Notes: a model not told the origin generated them from the letters alone. DNA of 64,000 nucleotides from Nitrosospira sp. Is2 (GCF_033095785.1 NZ_CP137134.1:1054001-1118000), one strand, 5' to 3'. Counted from the first letter of the stretch, positions 7,972 through 16,312 are shown. Numbers and translations: made by a program.

Positions 7972-8665
7972 GCAATCCGAGACACCACGCTATTACGCTG
8001 ACGCGCTAGGCGCGCATATCAGCGAGCGCCTCAAAACGCTGAGCGACAACACCACTGTCTATAATGTCGCTCCGGGCCAACGTCCATGGATGATCATGCT
8101 CCACGGTGGCGAGTTTGTGTTTGCCGGTATGAACTGGGGCTATCGTACGCCAGATGAAGCCGCTGCGAAGAGAAAGCCTTGGATTAATGCACGGGTAGAG
8201 AAAGCCTTAACCGGCAGGTACTTCCGTCACATGTTCAGGGAAGGACGAGTGATCATTCCGGCGGGTGGATGGTATGAATGGACGCTCGAGAATGGGAAGA
8301 AGCAGCCCTGGTACATCACAAGGCGAACAAATCAGTCAATCTTCATGGCGGGGCTCTCCAATTACAGACTGAATGAGCCTGATGCGCAGCAGCAGAAGGT
8401 TGAGGTCGGTTTCGTAATTGTCACTGAGGACTGTGAAGGCGGCATGGTGGACATACATGACCGCAGACCCGTGGTGCTGGAACCCGAGGACGCGTTGCGC
8501 TGGCTTGATCCTGAGACACCGGTCGAGCAAGCCGCCCATATTGCGCAGACGAGATCAATCCCGACTGAAGAATTCGTTTGGTGGAAGGTGGACCGGGCAG
8601 TAAACCGGGTCGATCCGAACAACAACGGCAAGCATTTGCTAGTACCCATAAGCGAGAGCGCTTGA
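7955..8665 (+). CDS. yedK: SRAP-family DNA-protein crosslink protein (YedK/HMCES)
   Basis: A 236-residue SOS-response-associated peptidase homologue. Family members use Cys2 to form a stable thiazolidine crosslink with abasic sites in single-stranded DNA and so shield them. The Cys2 nucleophile (MCGRFEQ), N78 (INARVE), E108 (WYEW) and H168 (DIHDRRPVVL) are all present, so the protein should be active. It overlaps the end of the thermonuclease by 17 bases. Such genes are frequent cargo of mobile elements, where they may protect single-stranded intermediates. A decayed relative lies at 112-250. Confidence 0.93.
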   Translation: MCGRFEQSETPRYYADALGAHISERLKTLSDNTTVYNVAPGQRPWMIMLHGGEFVFAGMNWGYRTPDEAAAKRKPWINARVEKALTGRYFRHMFREGRVIIPAGGWYEWTLENGKKQPWYITRRTNQSIFMAGLSNYRLNEPDAQQQKVEVGFVIVTEDCEGGMVDIHDRRPVVLEPEDALRWLDPETPVEQAAHIAQTRSIPTEEFVWWKVDRAVNRVDPNNNGKHLLVPISESA

Positions 8666-8695
8666 ATCGGGATCCTTTTGCCGAGCGCCCTTACT

Positions 8696-8893
8696 TTACG
8701 CTCCGTTGGCGACAGCCTTCAGCGCGGAAATTGGTTCAAACGCTTTAACCCTTGATGCGGCAATCTCCAATTCCTCACCTATCTTAGGATTTCGTCCGGT
8801 ATCTGCACAGTGTTCGCGTACTTCGAGCGTTCTCAAGCTAGGCAACCTCAGCGAATCTCTTTTTTTGGCGTATTGAAAATAATTTCTACTAGT
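8696..8893 (-). pseudogene. HU-family DNA-binding protein remnant
   Basis: On the minus strand a frame without a start codon ends at 8696 and reads ADTGRNPKIGEELEIAAS then RVKAFEPISALK. This is the C-terminal arm and tail of HU/IHF-type proteins (TGRNPxTGEExxI, VxAFxxxxALK). Just upstream, LPSLRTLEVREH matches the preceding HU strand. An in-frame stop at 8894-8896 and the loss of recognisable HU sequence above it show that the N-terminal half is gone. It lies convergent to the SRAP gene. Confidence 0.75.
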
Positions 8894-9045
8894 TCACCGC
8901 ATGGTCTGCGGCGATGCAATGCTTGTGTAGGAGATAAAAAACCCCCTCCTGAGCCTTCCTGATAAGCAGGAATGGCAATTTTTAGCAAACTCTTCCATTA
9001 AAATCGGTTGCAAAATTTTGAACCGATTAACGAGGAAAAAATACA

Positions 9046-9825
9046 GTGATTCAAGACAAAGAAAACATCCTGATGCTCGAAACTGAAAAGCTCGATGAGT
9101 TGTTCAGTCTGTTGAAAGAGATGACCCTACCCGGTATTAGCCACCTGAAGTTCGCACCGAAGGTGGAACCTGCGCTAATATGGTCCCCGCTCGGCGTGTT
9201 CTCGCCCCTCATATTCTCGTCTATATTGCTGCCTGCACGGTGGCAGCACCTTGGGATGACACCCTCGGAACTTCATAATGAGCTGCTTAATGTCGAGCGG
9301 CTTTTCCTAGTTATCCTCTGCGTTTCTTTGACGATATTTATCCTTGCCCTCTTTTACATCGTATGGCACCACAAACAGTTTTTTCCCTATTTGTCTCATC
9401 CTGTGAACGATCCGCAGCGCGACGCGAAATTCACTACAGAGTTATTGAGGTTCAACAAAGCAACCCTGGCTTATGGCCTGCTTAAGTACCGGCGTCGTTG
9501 GTCGTCCCGCGATGACCGCCTTGCAATACTTACAGGCGACTTGCGAAAGGTTGGGCTATTTCAAGCACTGGTGGCCCTATTAGCCCTATTCATATCTGCT
9601 GTAGCAATATTTTCTAAGGAGGATAGCAGCAACCCACTCCTTTTTTTCATTTGGGACTTCGCGGTAGTCCTTGGAATCTTCTATATGATGGCTATCTACA
9701 ACTTGGTTTCCCGTGAAAGGCCCCAGCAAGTCATTGAGTTGCTGGAGTACACCATTCAGCATGCGGAGCAATGCGATGGAACGCAACCTGATCCGATGCC
9801 AATCACTAGTGCACCTTCTGTGTAA
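9046..9825 (+). CDS. Hypothetical multi-pass membrane protein
   Basis: A 259-residue protein with no family I recognise. Three clear hydrophobic helices are visible, near residues 86-108 (FLVILCVSLTIFILALFYIV), 175-195 (ALVALLALFISAVAIF) and 203-225 (LFFIWDFAVVLGIFYMMAIY). A weaker one lies around 45-62. Between them is a basic cytosolic stretch (LLKYRRRWSSRDDR). The GTG start at 9046 is supported by GAGGAAAAA, 6 bases before it; an in-frame ATG at 9073 is the alternative. It lies 40 bases upstream of the MqsA-like gene, which suggests an operon. Confidence 0.6.
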   Translation: MIQDKENILMLETEKLDELFSLLKEMTLPGISHLKFAPKVEPALIWSPLGVFSPLIFSSILLPARWQHLGMTPSELHNELLNVERLFLVILCVSLTIFILALFYIVWHHKQFFPYLSHPVNDPQRDAKFTTELLRFNKATLAYGLLKYRRRWSSRDDRLAILTGDLRKVGLFQALVALLALFISAVAIFSKEDSSNPLLFFIWDFAVVLGIFYMMAIYNLVSRERPQQVIELLEYTIQHAEQCDGTQPDPMPITSAPSV

Positions 9826-9865
9826 TAGGGGCACACCACACTAGATAGATACGGATCGAAAAATC

Positions 9866-10297
9866 ATGATATGCGCATCGTGCGGGGCAGACGAACTGAA
9901 GCCTGACGTCCGGGACATAAAGCAAACCTACAAGGGCCGGGTCAACATCATCAAGGATGTGTATGCCGACTGGTGCGGTCATTGCGGAGCATCGGAACTA
10001 GACGCAGGACCCGGCGAGGAAGGGAAAGAGGGGGAACGGGTATCGGACGAGATAGGCGCATTCATAAAAAAGGTCAACGCCGAGTTGTCAGATCGAGAAT
10101 TTATTGCGCACGTGCGCGAAAAGCTGGGCCTGAAACAGAGGGAAGCAAATCGCTTATTCGGCCTTGGTCCTAACGCATTTTCACGTTATGAAACGGGCCA
10201 GTCAGTGCCACCCCTTTCGTTGATACAGCTATTCAGGGTGCTCGACAACCATCCGGAACTGATGGAAGAGATCAGGGGAGCAAGCCGAATGGGCTAA
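9866..10297 (+). CDS. MqsA-like antitoxin/regulator (zinc finger plus HTH)
   Basis: A 143-residue protein with the two-domain plan of the MqsA antitoxin. The N-terminal zinc-binding domain has C3-x2-C6 and C37-x2-C40. The C-terminal helix-turn-helix (about 78-125) contains LKQREANRLFGLGPNAFSRYE, close to the MqsA DNA-recognition region. In toxin-antitoxin loci MqsA neutralises the RNase MqsR and represses its own operon. No MqsR-like gene is adjacent; the neighbour upstream is a membrane protein, and the next gene is convergent. It may be an orphan regulator or pair with a different partner. Confidence 0.8.
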   Translation: MICASCGADELKPDVRDIKQTYKGRVNIIKDVYADWCGHCGASELDAGPGEEGKEGERVSDEIGAFIKKVNAELSDREFIAHVREKLGLKQREANRLFGLGPNAFSRYETGQSVPPLSLIQLFRVLDNHPELMEEIRGASRMG

Positions 10298-10319
10298 GTT
10301 CATAAAAAAAGTTGAATGA

Positions 10320-11078
10320 CTAGGTCTCGTTCTTGATGGCAGTTTGCTCCTCAACTAAGTGGCAATAGCTAAGGAACGCCGTTTTCATAAAATCTGCTTC
10401 CGTTGCCAGTACGGGCAATACTTCACGAGCCGCCAAAGGCGCTGATTGACACAACACATAGTTAACGGAGCCAGTAGGAGAAAAAGTTCTGACGGCGCTT
10501 GCAGTAAGACCATGATCTAGGCGCTGCGGATGACGGTGCTGCGATTTATTCCTATAGTTGCCAGTGGCGCTGCGGTATTGCGGAGCATCGACATCGCGCA
10601 ATGCTTTCACGAGCCTTGGCCCTGAAAGCCAATGCTTAGCAGCTCCCTCTAGAGAATTAATATCGATCTTCTCGTCGGGATGAAGACTCGCTGCCAGAAC
10701 AAGTTTATCGGCTAAGGCTTGCGTGTAGCAGAGTTGAGTTGCGCAGAAGATTACGCGAGACTTAAACTTGTACGGCGCGGAAAGACAGTATTCGAAAGGG
10801 AGCGAAGTGAACTCCATTCGAAGTTCAATAACCTCCTCATCTCCGTAGTCGCGCAATACCTTTTCCCACAGGGTAAGTCTCCACACATATACTGCGTACT
10901 CATTAAATGAATTGATAAGTTCTCGCCGGAAGTCACGTTCCTGCCAGTCATACCTGAGGTCGTGTGGGTGCTCCCGGTGCGCTTGTTCTAGAAAAGGCAC
11001 GGGTGGAGGTGTAGTCTCGCAGGCAATTAGGTCCTGAAATTTGGCGTATGCACCAACTGTGAGGTCGCGGTAGCTCAT
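10320..11078 (-). CDS. Hypothetical helical protein with HEPN-like RNxxxH motif
   Basis: A 252-residue protein, mostly helical by sequence, with no family I can name. Residues 175-184 read YRNKSQHRHP; R176 and H181 form the R-x4-H pattern with the usual Asn after Arg that marks HEPN RNases. It is preceded by helices typical of larger HEPN proteins. If active, it would be an RNA-cleaving effector. It is the last of three minus-strand genes with the SIR2-like (11244) and second HEPN-like (12502) genes. 165 bases separate it from the SIR2 gene, so it may have its own promoter. The HEPN call rests on one motif plus context. Confidence 0.6.
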   Translation of the reverse strand: MSYRDLTVGAYAKFQDLIACETTPPPVPFLEQAHREHPHDLRYDWQERDFRRELINSFNEYAVYVWRLTLWEKVLRDYGDEEVIELRMEFTSLPFEYCLSAPYKFKSRVIFCATQLCYTQALADKLVLAASLHPDEKIDINSLEGAAKHWLSGPRLVKALRDVDAPQYRSATGNYRNKSQHRHPQRLDHGLTASAVRTFSPTGSVNYVLCQSAPLAAREVLPVLATEADFMKTAFLSYCHLVEEQTAIKNET

Positions 11079-11243
11079 AAGGGCTCAACTTTGTTATAGG
11101 AAGTATTTGCGATAATCGAGATACATCCCCGTACTCGGCAATGTGATTTGACTGGTAGAAGCCTCTTTTGTATCGGGAGGGTTGCAAATCGATTCTAAAA
11201 GGCCATTCCAACTTAGGGCAACAGAGTGTCCAGCTAAAATGCG

Positions 11244-12335
11244 TCAATCGACCTGCCCGATCGCCTCGCGTTTAACATAGAGGTCGTAAAACTCATATGC
11301 CTCAACCTTGATCTGGGGTGTCGAAAGATTTCTCCAAGGGTGAAATCTCTCGACAAAGCCCATGTTAGGGACTTTAATTTTCTTCTTAGGGCTTAAGAAA
11401 GCAGCCTCGGGATTGATGATCACGAGCTTGCGACAGCGCGCTTCCTGGCCCCAGATATGACCCAAAAGCCAACGGCTCCAGTGATCGGTAGGCGGAAGGC
11501 TATATCCCCGCACAATTACTTCCTCCGCCTGTTGTATCAACTTGCTTGCTAGCATCCAGGTGCGGCGGATGTGATGAAATTGCCTGATCGGTTTGTTTTG
11601 GACCGGGGGCACTAGGAACGGAGCCACCTTTTCATAGCAATCTTGACAATAAAGGCTGCTACCACAATAAGGAACCCTAAAAGGCAGCAAATAATTCTTG
11701 CAATGCTGGTTCTTGCAGACAACCGCATCAATAGAACCGTGCAGCTTTAGGTAAGCGGGTTTAGCTACGAAAGAATCTTGCTGCGGGGGTGGCCGGTCAC
11801 CAAAAAAGCTTTCCTGTGACGCATCTGCCGTACATATCCGGCGATATTCAGAGTGCAGGTCACTAGCAGGATTTGGCCCGTACTCATCTCCTGGCGCTCG
11901 GTAGTCTGGAAGCGCTTCATCTAGCAGGATGTCCCAGTTAAAGGAAATAAAGCTCGTTCTGTTATCGAGCATATGCTCAACGAACGGTGAGTAATGCCCG
12001 CCTTTTTTCACCCCTTTGGAACATGTAACAATCGTTTTTCTGATCAACTCTGTCAAACGTGAGAGGTGCTTGTCATCCAAGTCCATCTCGGCTTTGAGGC
12101 TGGCGAGAGTGAAAATATCTTCGACGTTGACCTTGTCAAGAGCCTTGAGAGAAGCAGGGCTGTCCAGTGATAGAGGTAGTAGAGACGTTAAAGTGTCCCG
12201 CATGTCTTTCGATTTGAGTTCGTAGCTGAGTTCAGCATGATTTCGAATGCAGCGAAAGAAATTGGTAGCGCCCGGAAGTCTTGAGTCGGAAGCATCAATT
12301 GATGCACCCGCTCCAATTATTACTACTCTCGCCAT
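11244..12335 (-). CDS. SIR2-like domain protein (putative NAD-consuming defence effector)
   Basis: A 363-residue protein of the SIR2_2-like group. The Rossmann motif is VVIIGAGASIDA (GAGAS 8-12). The conserved Asn lies in SFNWD (131-135), the likely catalytic His199 in KLHGSID, and the C-terminal motif GYSLPPTD at 277-284. A cysteine set C207, C212, C224, C230, C233 between them could form the small zinc ribbon of sirtuins. Proteins of this group in defence systems (Thoeris ThsA, DSR, SIR2-APAZ) deplete NAD after phage infection. Here the domain stands alone, with a HEPN-like gene on each side. The ATG at 12335 directly precedes the Rossmann strand. Confidence 0.85.
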   Translation of the reverse strand: MARVVIIGAGASIDASDSRLPGATNFFRCIRNHAELSYELKSKDMRDTLTSLLPLSLDSPASLKALDKVNVEDIFTLASLKAEMDLDDKHLSRLTELIRKTIVTCSKGVKKGGHYSPFVEHMLDNRTSFISFNWDILLDEALPDYRAPGDEYGPNPASDLHSEYRRICTADASQESFFGDRPPPQQDSFVAKPAYLKLHGSIDAVVCKNQHCKNYLLPFRVPYCGSSLYCQDCYEKVAPFLVPPVQNKPIRQFHHIRRTWMLASKLIQQAEEVIVRGYSLPPTDHWSRWLLGHIWGQEARCRKLVIINPEAAFLSPKKKIKVPNMGFVERFHPWRNLSTPQIKVEAYEFYDLYVKREAIGQVD

Positions 12336-12501
12336 TGGTCTCTTTTTTTTAAATTCCAGAACGTCTGCTATCGTTTCTCATCATAGCTGTAGCGTAAATA
12401 CCAGTCTCTACGGTTGCTGCTTGAAGGCAGATGATTGTCAGCTGTCCAACTAGGGAGAGGAGATGACCGAAGGCGCCAAGGTTAGCTTATAGCGGTAACC
12501 T

Positions 12502-13875
12502 TCATTCCGACGCTGGACCGTCATCGCTAAGGTACGTCGACACGAACGAAGTACTTGTCTCGATCACGCCTAGCTTCACGCCCAAATAGGCTATTGCGGC
12601 ATGCTCATTGGCTAACAGGTATGCGACAACCTTTGTTTTTAGCTTCGGAACTCCTGCAAAATTTGAGTCCCTTAGCGCTTTCGATTCATAGGCCCCGTAG
12701 TTAGCTGCCTCAAGAACTGCTACAAACAATTGAAAAGCCTGCTCGTCAGAGCAAAGTGCCGCTAGTTGGGACTCTATTCGCTCAACTGAACTTGAGAAGA
12801 TATTGGCAGTGTGGAAGTTGGCGGAGCCTGCATTTGCAAGAATGATGGGATAATACAGCGCGACTACATCTGGGCGGTTTGTCAAGGTATCGATAAGATA
12901 AGGTGAATACGGCTTCTTCTGGAAGAGTTTTTCCAGTTCGAACTTAAAATGGTTGAGTAAGGAAGCGTCATCCAGGTGCTTTGCGATCGAGATAATTGTC
13001 ATTGCCGGGTGAGATAATCTAGTTTCCGGGACAGTGTTTTTTACTTCATCTATCTGCTTTGAAATAGCTCCACTAATTCTCCTAGCGGGAACAGGTTGCA
13101 ACCCTAGAAAAAGCTTACCGTTTGCCGAAAGCAATTGGAGGATACATGATGAGAACCTTAGGTCATCTGATTTCGCAGCAAGGATCTTCTTCTGTAGCTC
13201 AGTGTTGATATCATCGTTATCCAGAAGTGCTAGGCCAATCAGAAACGCTGTTGAGTTTTCAACTACTGTGGGGTCTGAAGCGGTAACTGAAGCTGCCAAT
13301 TTGGTGACGAGAACTGGGAGTGCCTTTTCATGCAAAGTCGAGATCTCCTCGCCTACGACCCCTTTGATCTCAGCATTTATTACGCTAGGGAAGAAATTGG
13401 AATTGTTCAGCCGAATAACGATTTCATCAACTAGTTGAGTCGTGGAAAGTATTGGGCGCGACAAGAAACGGCTAACCGTCTCACGAAATATAAATCTTGC
13501 TTCCTCCGCAGACGGTTGATGGCCCGAAGGATGGGCAGACTTGTTTCGAAGCGTTCTCAGTGTATTAAGGAATGACGTATCCAAACCGGTAAGCAGGTTT
13601 TTGGAGCCGAGCTGGTCGATTAGAAAGGCTTCATATACATCCTGATCTTCTCTCTTCTGCCGAGCCGTGTCGAAAATAGTCTTAGCAGGAGCGTTAATCT
13701 TGCTGAGTTCACCGAGCTTAGAAAGTAAATCATCGAAAAGCGCGATGTAGCTGAGAACTATGCAGCCGCGATAAGCGGATGCCATGTAGCAGTTCATTGC
13801 CTCGCGCATGTAGTCCCGAATTGGCTGGCTCTGTATCGTTGCCAGCAGTTCTTCCATGTCAGTCAGATGTGCCAA
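12502..13875 (-). CDS. Large protein with N-terminal HEPN-like domain
   Basis: A 457-residue protein. The first 145 residues look like a HEPN domain: helices MREAMNCYMASAYRGCIVL and IALFDDLLSKLG, then LRTLRNKSAHPSG, in which R110 and H115 form the R-x4-H motif with the usual Asn. The rest is an unrecognised alpha-helical region, possibly a repeat scaffold or sensor. The start is a TTG at 13875 with GAGGGG about 9 bases upstream; an internal ATG at 13857 has no such site. It is the first of the three minus-strand genes at the right end of the island, 166 bases before the SIR2-like gene. A defence role is inferred. Confidence 0.65.
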   Translation of the reverse strand: MAHLTDMEELLATIQSQPIRDYMREAMNCYMASAYRGCIVLSYIALFDDLLSKLGELSKINAPAKTIFDTARQKREDQDVYEAFLIDQLGSKNLLTGLDTSFLNTLRTLRNKSAHPSGHQPSAEEARFIFRETVSRFLSRPILSTTQLVDEIVIRLNNSNFFPSVINAEIKGVVGEEISTLHEKALPVLVTKLAASVTASDPTVVENSTAFLIGLALLDNDDINTELQKKILAAKSDDLRFSSCILQLLSANGKLFLGLQPVPARRISGAISKQIDEVKNTVPETRLSHPAMTIISIAKHLDDASLLNHFKFELEKLFQKKPYSPYLIDTLTNRPDVVALYYPIILANAGSANFHTANIFSSSVERIESQLAALCSDEQAFQLFVAVLEAANYGAYESKALRDSNFAGVPKLKTKVVAYLLANEHAAIAYLGVKLGVIETSTSFVSTYLSDDGPASE

Positions 13876-14446
13876 CTAGTAGGCCCCTCAGCGGCCATTT
13901 CGGATTTAGCAAACGTTGACGTCTTCTGCTTTACGGATTGTTCCCTTTACCCAGACCGACGGGTACAGATTGCAGGCTACCAGCAGTTTCTTTGTGCCTG
14001 CCCATTTACCTAGGAAACATGGACCATTTAGCCAATAGCTGCCCAGTCACGATTCTAGCTCGTATAGCTGAGCAAACCAATTGGACTTTGGTACACGTTG
14101 GCTGATCCTGCTAATACCCTTCGCTCTGTCATTATCTTATTGGAGCAGATCAGCGGGAAAACAGCAGGGGCGGTGCGACCATGAACATAGCGCCTCGCTC
14201 TAATACCCAAGTTGATGTGCGCTTGAAACTACCAGAAATGCGAAATGTAAAAATTTTTGGAAGCGTGGGATGAGGGGCACATACGGCGGTAATGAGGGGG
14301 TGGCGGGGTGGGGCGATCCGGGTTTATGATTGGTGCACTTAGATGTGTCTGCGGCGAGGGGGATTTCAAAAGCCTGTGAACGTCGCACTACCGCAAGTTG
14401 ATTTCATAGTATTTCATGTTGACAGCCCGCCCAGCGAACTGAAAGC
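13876..14446. other. Gene-free right end of the island
   Basis: About 570 bases between the HEPN-like gene and the right arm sites. I see no convincing gene; a 62-codon minus-strand frame at 14200-14388 lacks any family likeness. It presumably contains the promoter for the minus-strand cassette. Confidence 0.4.
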
Positions 14447-14467
14447 GGTAAGAACCCCGGTAAGAAC
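14447..14467 (+). repeat. Right pair of GGTAAGAAC repeats (putative integrase arm sites)
   Basis: GGTAAGAAC occurs at 14447-14455 and 14459-14467. Sequence, orientation and 12-bp spacing are the same as in the pair at 647-667 near the left end. It lies 56 bp inside the right core. Confidence 0.6.
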
Positions 14468-14522
14468 CAAAACTCATATTATTATTATTATCTTAAATAA
14501 TCATTGGATTACTGATATAAAC

Positions 14523-14536
14523 TGGCGGAGAGGGTG
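14523..14536. repeat. Right attachment core within tRNA-Ser
   Basis: TGGCGGAGAGGGTG is the reverse complement of the tRNA-Ser 3' end (CCA, discriminator, acceptor strand and the start of the T-stem). It matches 513-526 exactly. Confidence 0.85.
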
Positions 14537-14615
14537 GGATTCGAACCCACGTGCCAGGTTACCCTGACCATCTGATTTCGAGTCAGCGCCGTTATGGCCA
14601 CTTCGGTACCTCTCC
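14523..14615 (-). tRNA. tRNA-Ser (anticodon CGA)
   Basis: The 93-base gene folds as a class II tRNA. The acceptor stem pairs GGAGAGG with CCTCTCC, followed by G and an encoded CCA. The anticodon loop CTCGAAA lies between CTGA and TCAG stem strands and gives anticodon CGA (reads UCG). There is a long variable arm and a T-arm GTGGG-TTCGAAT-CCCAC. Its 3' end is the integration site of the island. Confidence 0.97.
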
Positions 14616-14717
14616 GTTGTGTCTGCGACCGCAATTTTACCAGTTTATCCCCGCTTTTTCTCGCACTCGTTCGAGACAGTTGTCAGAATGTTTCCCGATT
14701 ATGCTTGTCTCTCTACA

Positions 14718-16178
14718 ATGCGCATGTTTCTCCGGTTGCTTACTACCGTCATCGCCTGCGGCCTCTTGCTCACCGCCTGTGATTCGTTCGAAAAACCGGT
14801 GTTGCCGTTGGGCCAGACTGATGAGCTGATAGTCCTCACCGTTAACAGTCCCGACACTTATTATGAAAATGCCGAAGGCAACTATGCCGGGCTGGAATTC
14901 GATCTTGCTTCTGAATTTGCACGAGATTTGGGCTTAAAAGCAAGGTTTAAGTTGGTACCAAAGCTGGACCAGACTATTTTGCCTCTGGAAAAGCAGCGGG
15001 CACACTTCGCCGCCGGGTTGAACATCAGCGCCAAGCACTCGCAGCGCGTGCATTTCGGGCCAGCCTATCAAACAATACAGCCTCAAGTGGTCTACAACAC
15101 GGATTACCGGCGGCCAAAAAGTATTCAGCAGTTGGCCGGCAGAACGATAGAGATCGCAAGCGGAACGAACCATGCGGAAGCGTTGAACAGAACCAAACTG
15201 CAAGTACCCAGGCTGAAATGGACTGAGGTGGACATTACTCCCGAAGACTTGCTTGCGAAACTGGCCGAGGGAAAAATCGACTACGCGGTAGCGGATTCGA
15301 CTCAGATCAATCTGGCCAAGAATTTTTATCCCAACCTGGATGTGGCATTTGATCTCGGCGAACCCACCGGCAGGGCATGGGCTTTTTCGTCCTATGCAGA
15401 CCCTGCTCTGCTGGACAAGGCGCGCGAGTTTTTTAACCGCATCGAGCGGGACGGCACATTGATGCGCCTGCTCGACCGGTACTATGGTCATGTTCAGCGT
15501 CTGGAACAAACCGACGTGAGCGGCATTTTGGCGAAACGCCGTACTCTGCTGCCGGATTTACGCGGCTATTTTCACGATGCCGAGGAATTAAGCGGAATCG
15601 ACTGGCGTCTGATTGCTGCGCTGGCCTATCAGGAATCGCACTGGAATCCGATGGCGGTCTCGCCCGCGAATGTGCGCGGCATCATGATGTTGACGGAAAC
15701 AACCGCGGACCGGATGAACGTCACCGATCGCCTCGATGTGCGGCAGAATATACTTGCCGGGGCGCGTTACCTCCGGGTGCTGAAAGATCGGCTGCCGCCA
15801 CGCATTACCGAGCCAGACCGTACCTGGATGGCGCTCGCCGCCTATAACCAGGGCTCCGGACATCTGGAGGATGCGCGTATTCTCGCTCAGCGCCTTAACC
15901 TGAACCCGGACTCGTGGCTGGACCTCAAAAAAACCCTGCCATTATTGAGCCACAGCAAGCATTTCTCCACCCTGAAGCATGGGTTTGCGCGCGGCGGAGA
16001 AGCGGTGATTTTGACGGAATCCGTCCGCACCTACTATGCTATCCTGCAGAAATACGAGGGTGCGCATACATGGGGTTTGCTGGCTGGTCATGATCCCGGT
16101 CCAAGCGAGACGAAGAGCCCGATTGCGACAATATTGAATTTCATTTCCCCTGAAACGGCGCCTGAGCCGGCGCGGTGA
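14718..16178 (+). CDS. mltF: Membrane-bound lytic murein transglycosylase F
   Basis: A 486-residue lipoprotein that cleaves peptidoglycan glycan strands to anhydro products at the outer membrane. The signal peptide ends LLLTAC with the lipidated Cys21. Residues of about 35-265 form a periplasmic solute-binding-protein-like domain (YAGLEFDLASEFARDLG). The SLT domain follows, with catalytic E306 in AYQESHWNP and the later AAYNQGSGH motif. The ATG at 14718 is chosen because the lipoprotein signal starts there; the frame is open upstream to 14619 but that part is not signal-like. It starts about 100 bases from tRNA-Ser and is divergent from it, just outside the island. Confidence 0.93.
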   Translation: MRMFLRLLTTVIACGLLLTACDSFEKPVLPLGQTDELIVLTVNSPDTYYENAEGNYAGLEFDLASEFARDLGLKARFKLVPKLDQTILPLEKQRAHFAAGLNISAKHSQRVHFGPAYQTIQPQVVYNTDYRRPKSIQQLAGRTIEIASGTNHAEALNRTKLQVPRLKWTEVDITPEDLLAKLAEGKIDYAVADSTQINLAKNFYPNLDVAFDLGEPTGRAWAFSSYADPALLDKAREFFNRIERDGTLMRLLDRYYGHVQRLEQTDVSGILAKRRTLLPDLRGYFHDAEELSGIDWRLIAALAYQESHWNPMAVSPANVRGIMMLTETTADRMNVTDRLDVRQNILAGARYLRVLKDRLPPRITEPDRTWMALAAYNQGSGHLEDARILAQRLNLNPDSWLDLKKTLPLLSHSKHFSTLKHGFARGGEAVILTESVRTYYAILQKYEGAHTWGLLAGHDPGPSETKSPIATILNFISPETAPEPAR

Positions 16179-16312
16179 AAATTAGCTCTCCACTCGTGTT
16201 CCTCGTTCATGCTGCGCATAATAATGGTTGAGTCGTTGCCGTAGTCGGGCTATATTGAGATGGTTAAACCCTAACCTAACCACTTTTCACCAATAAAATT
16301 TGGGAGGATGTC

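Larger units (their letters stand above)
513..14536. mobile_element. Integrative genomic island at tRNA-Ser(CGA)
   Basis: The element is about 14.0 kb and is bounded by 14-bp direct repeats of the tRNA-Ser 3' end. It carries a tyrosine integrase next to the left boundary, an excisionase-like HTH gene, a primase/ATPase replication-type operon, accessory nucleases, an MqsA-like regulator and a putative HEPN/SIR2 defence cassette. No phage structural genes, relaxase or type IV secretion genes are visible, so it is best called an integrative island or a mobilisable remnant rather than a prophage or ICE. The intact tRNA is at the right end, while the integrase lies at the far left beside the remnant core copy. 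Confidence 0.85.

Noticed and set aside
10320..13875. Near-equal spacers (165 and 166 bases) between the three putative defence genes
   Set aside because: The two spacer sequences show no visible similarity, so the equal length is probably coincidence.
513..14536. Island as a prophage or conjugative element
   Set aside because: No capsid, tail, terminase, relaxase or type IV secretion genes are present in the interval.
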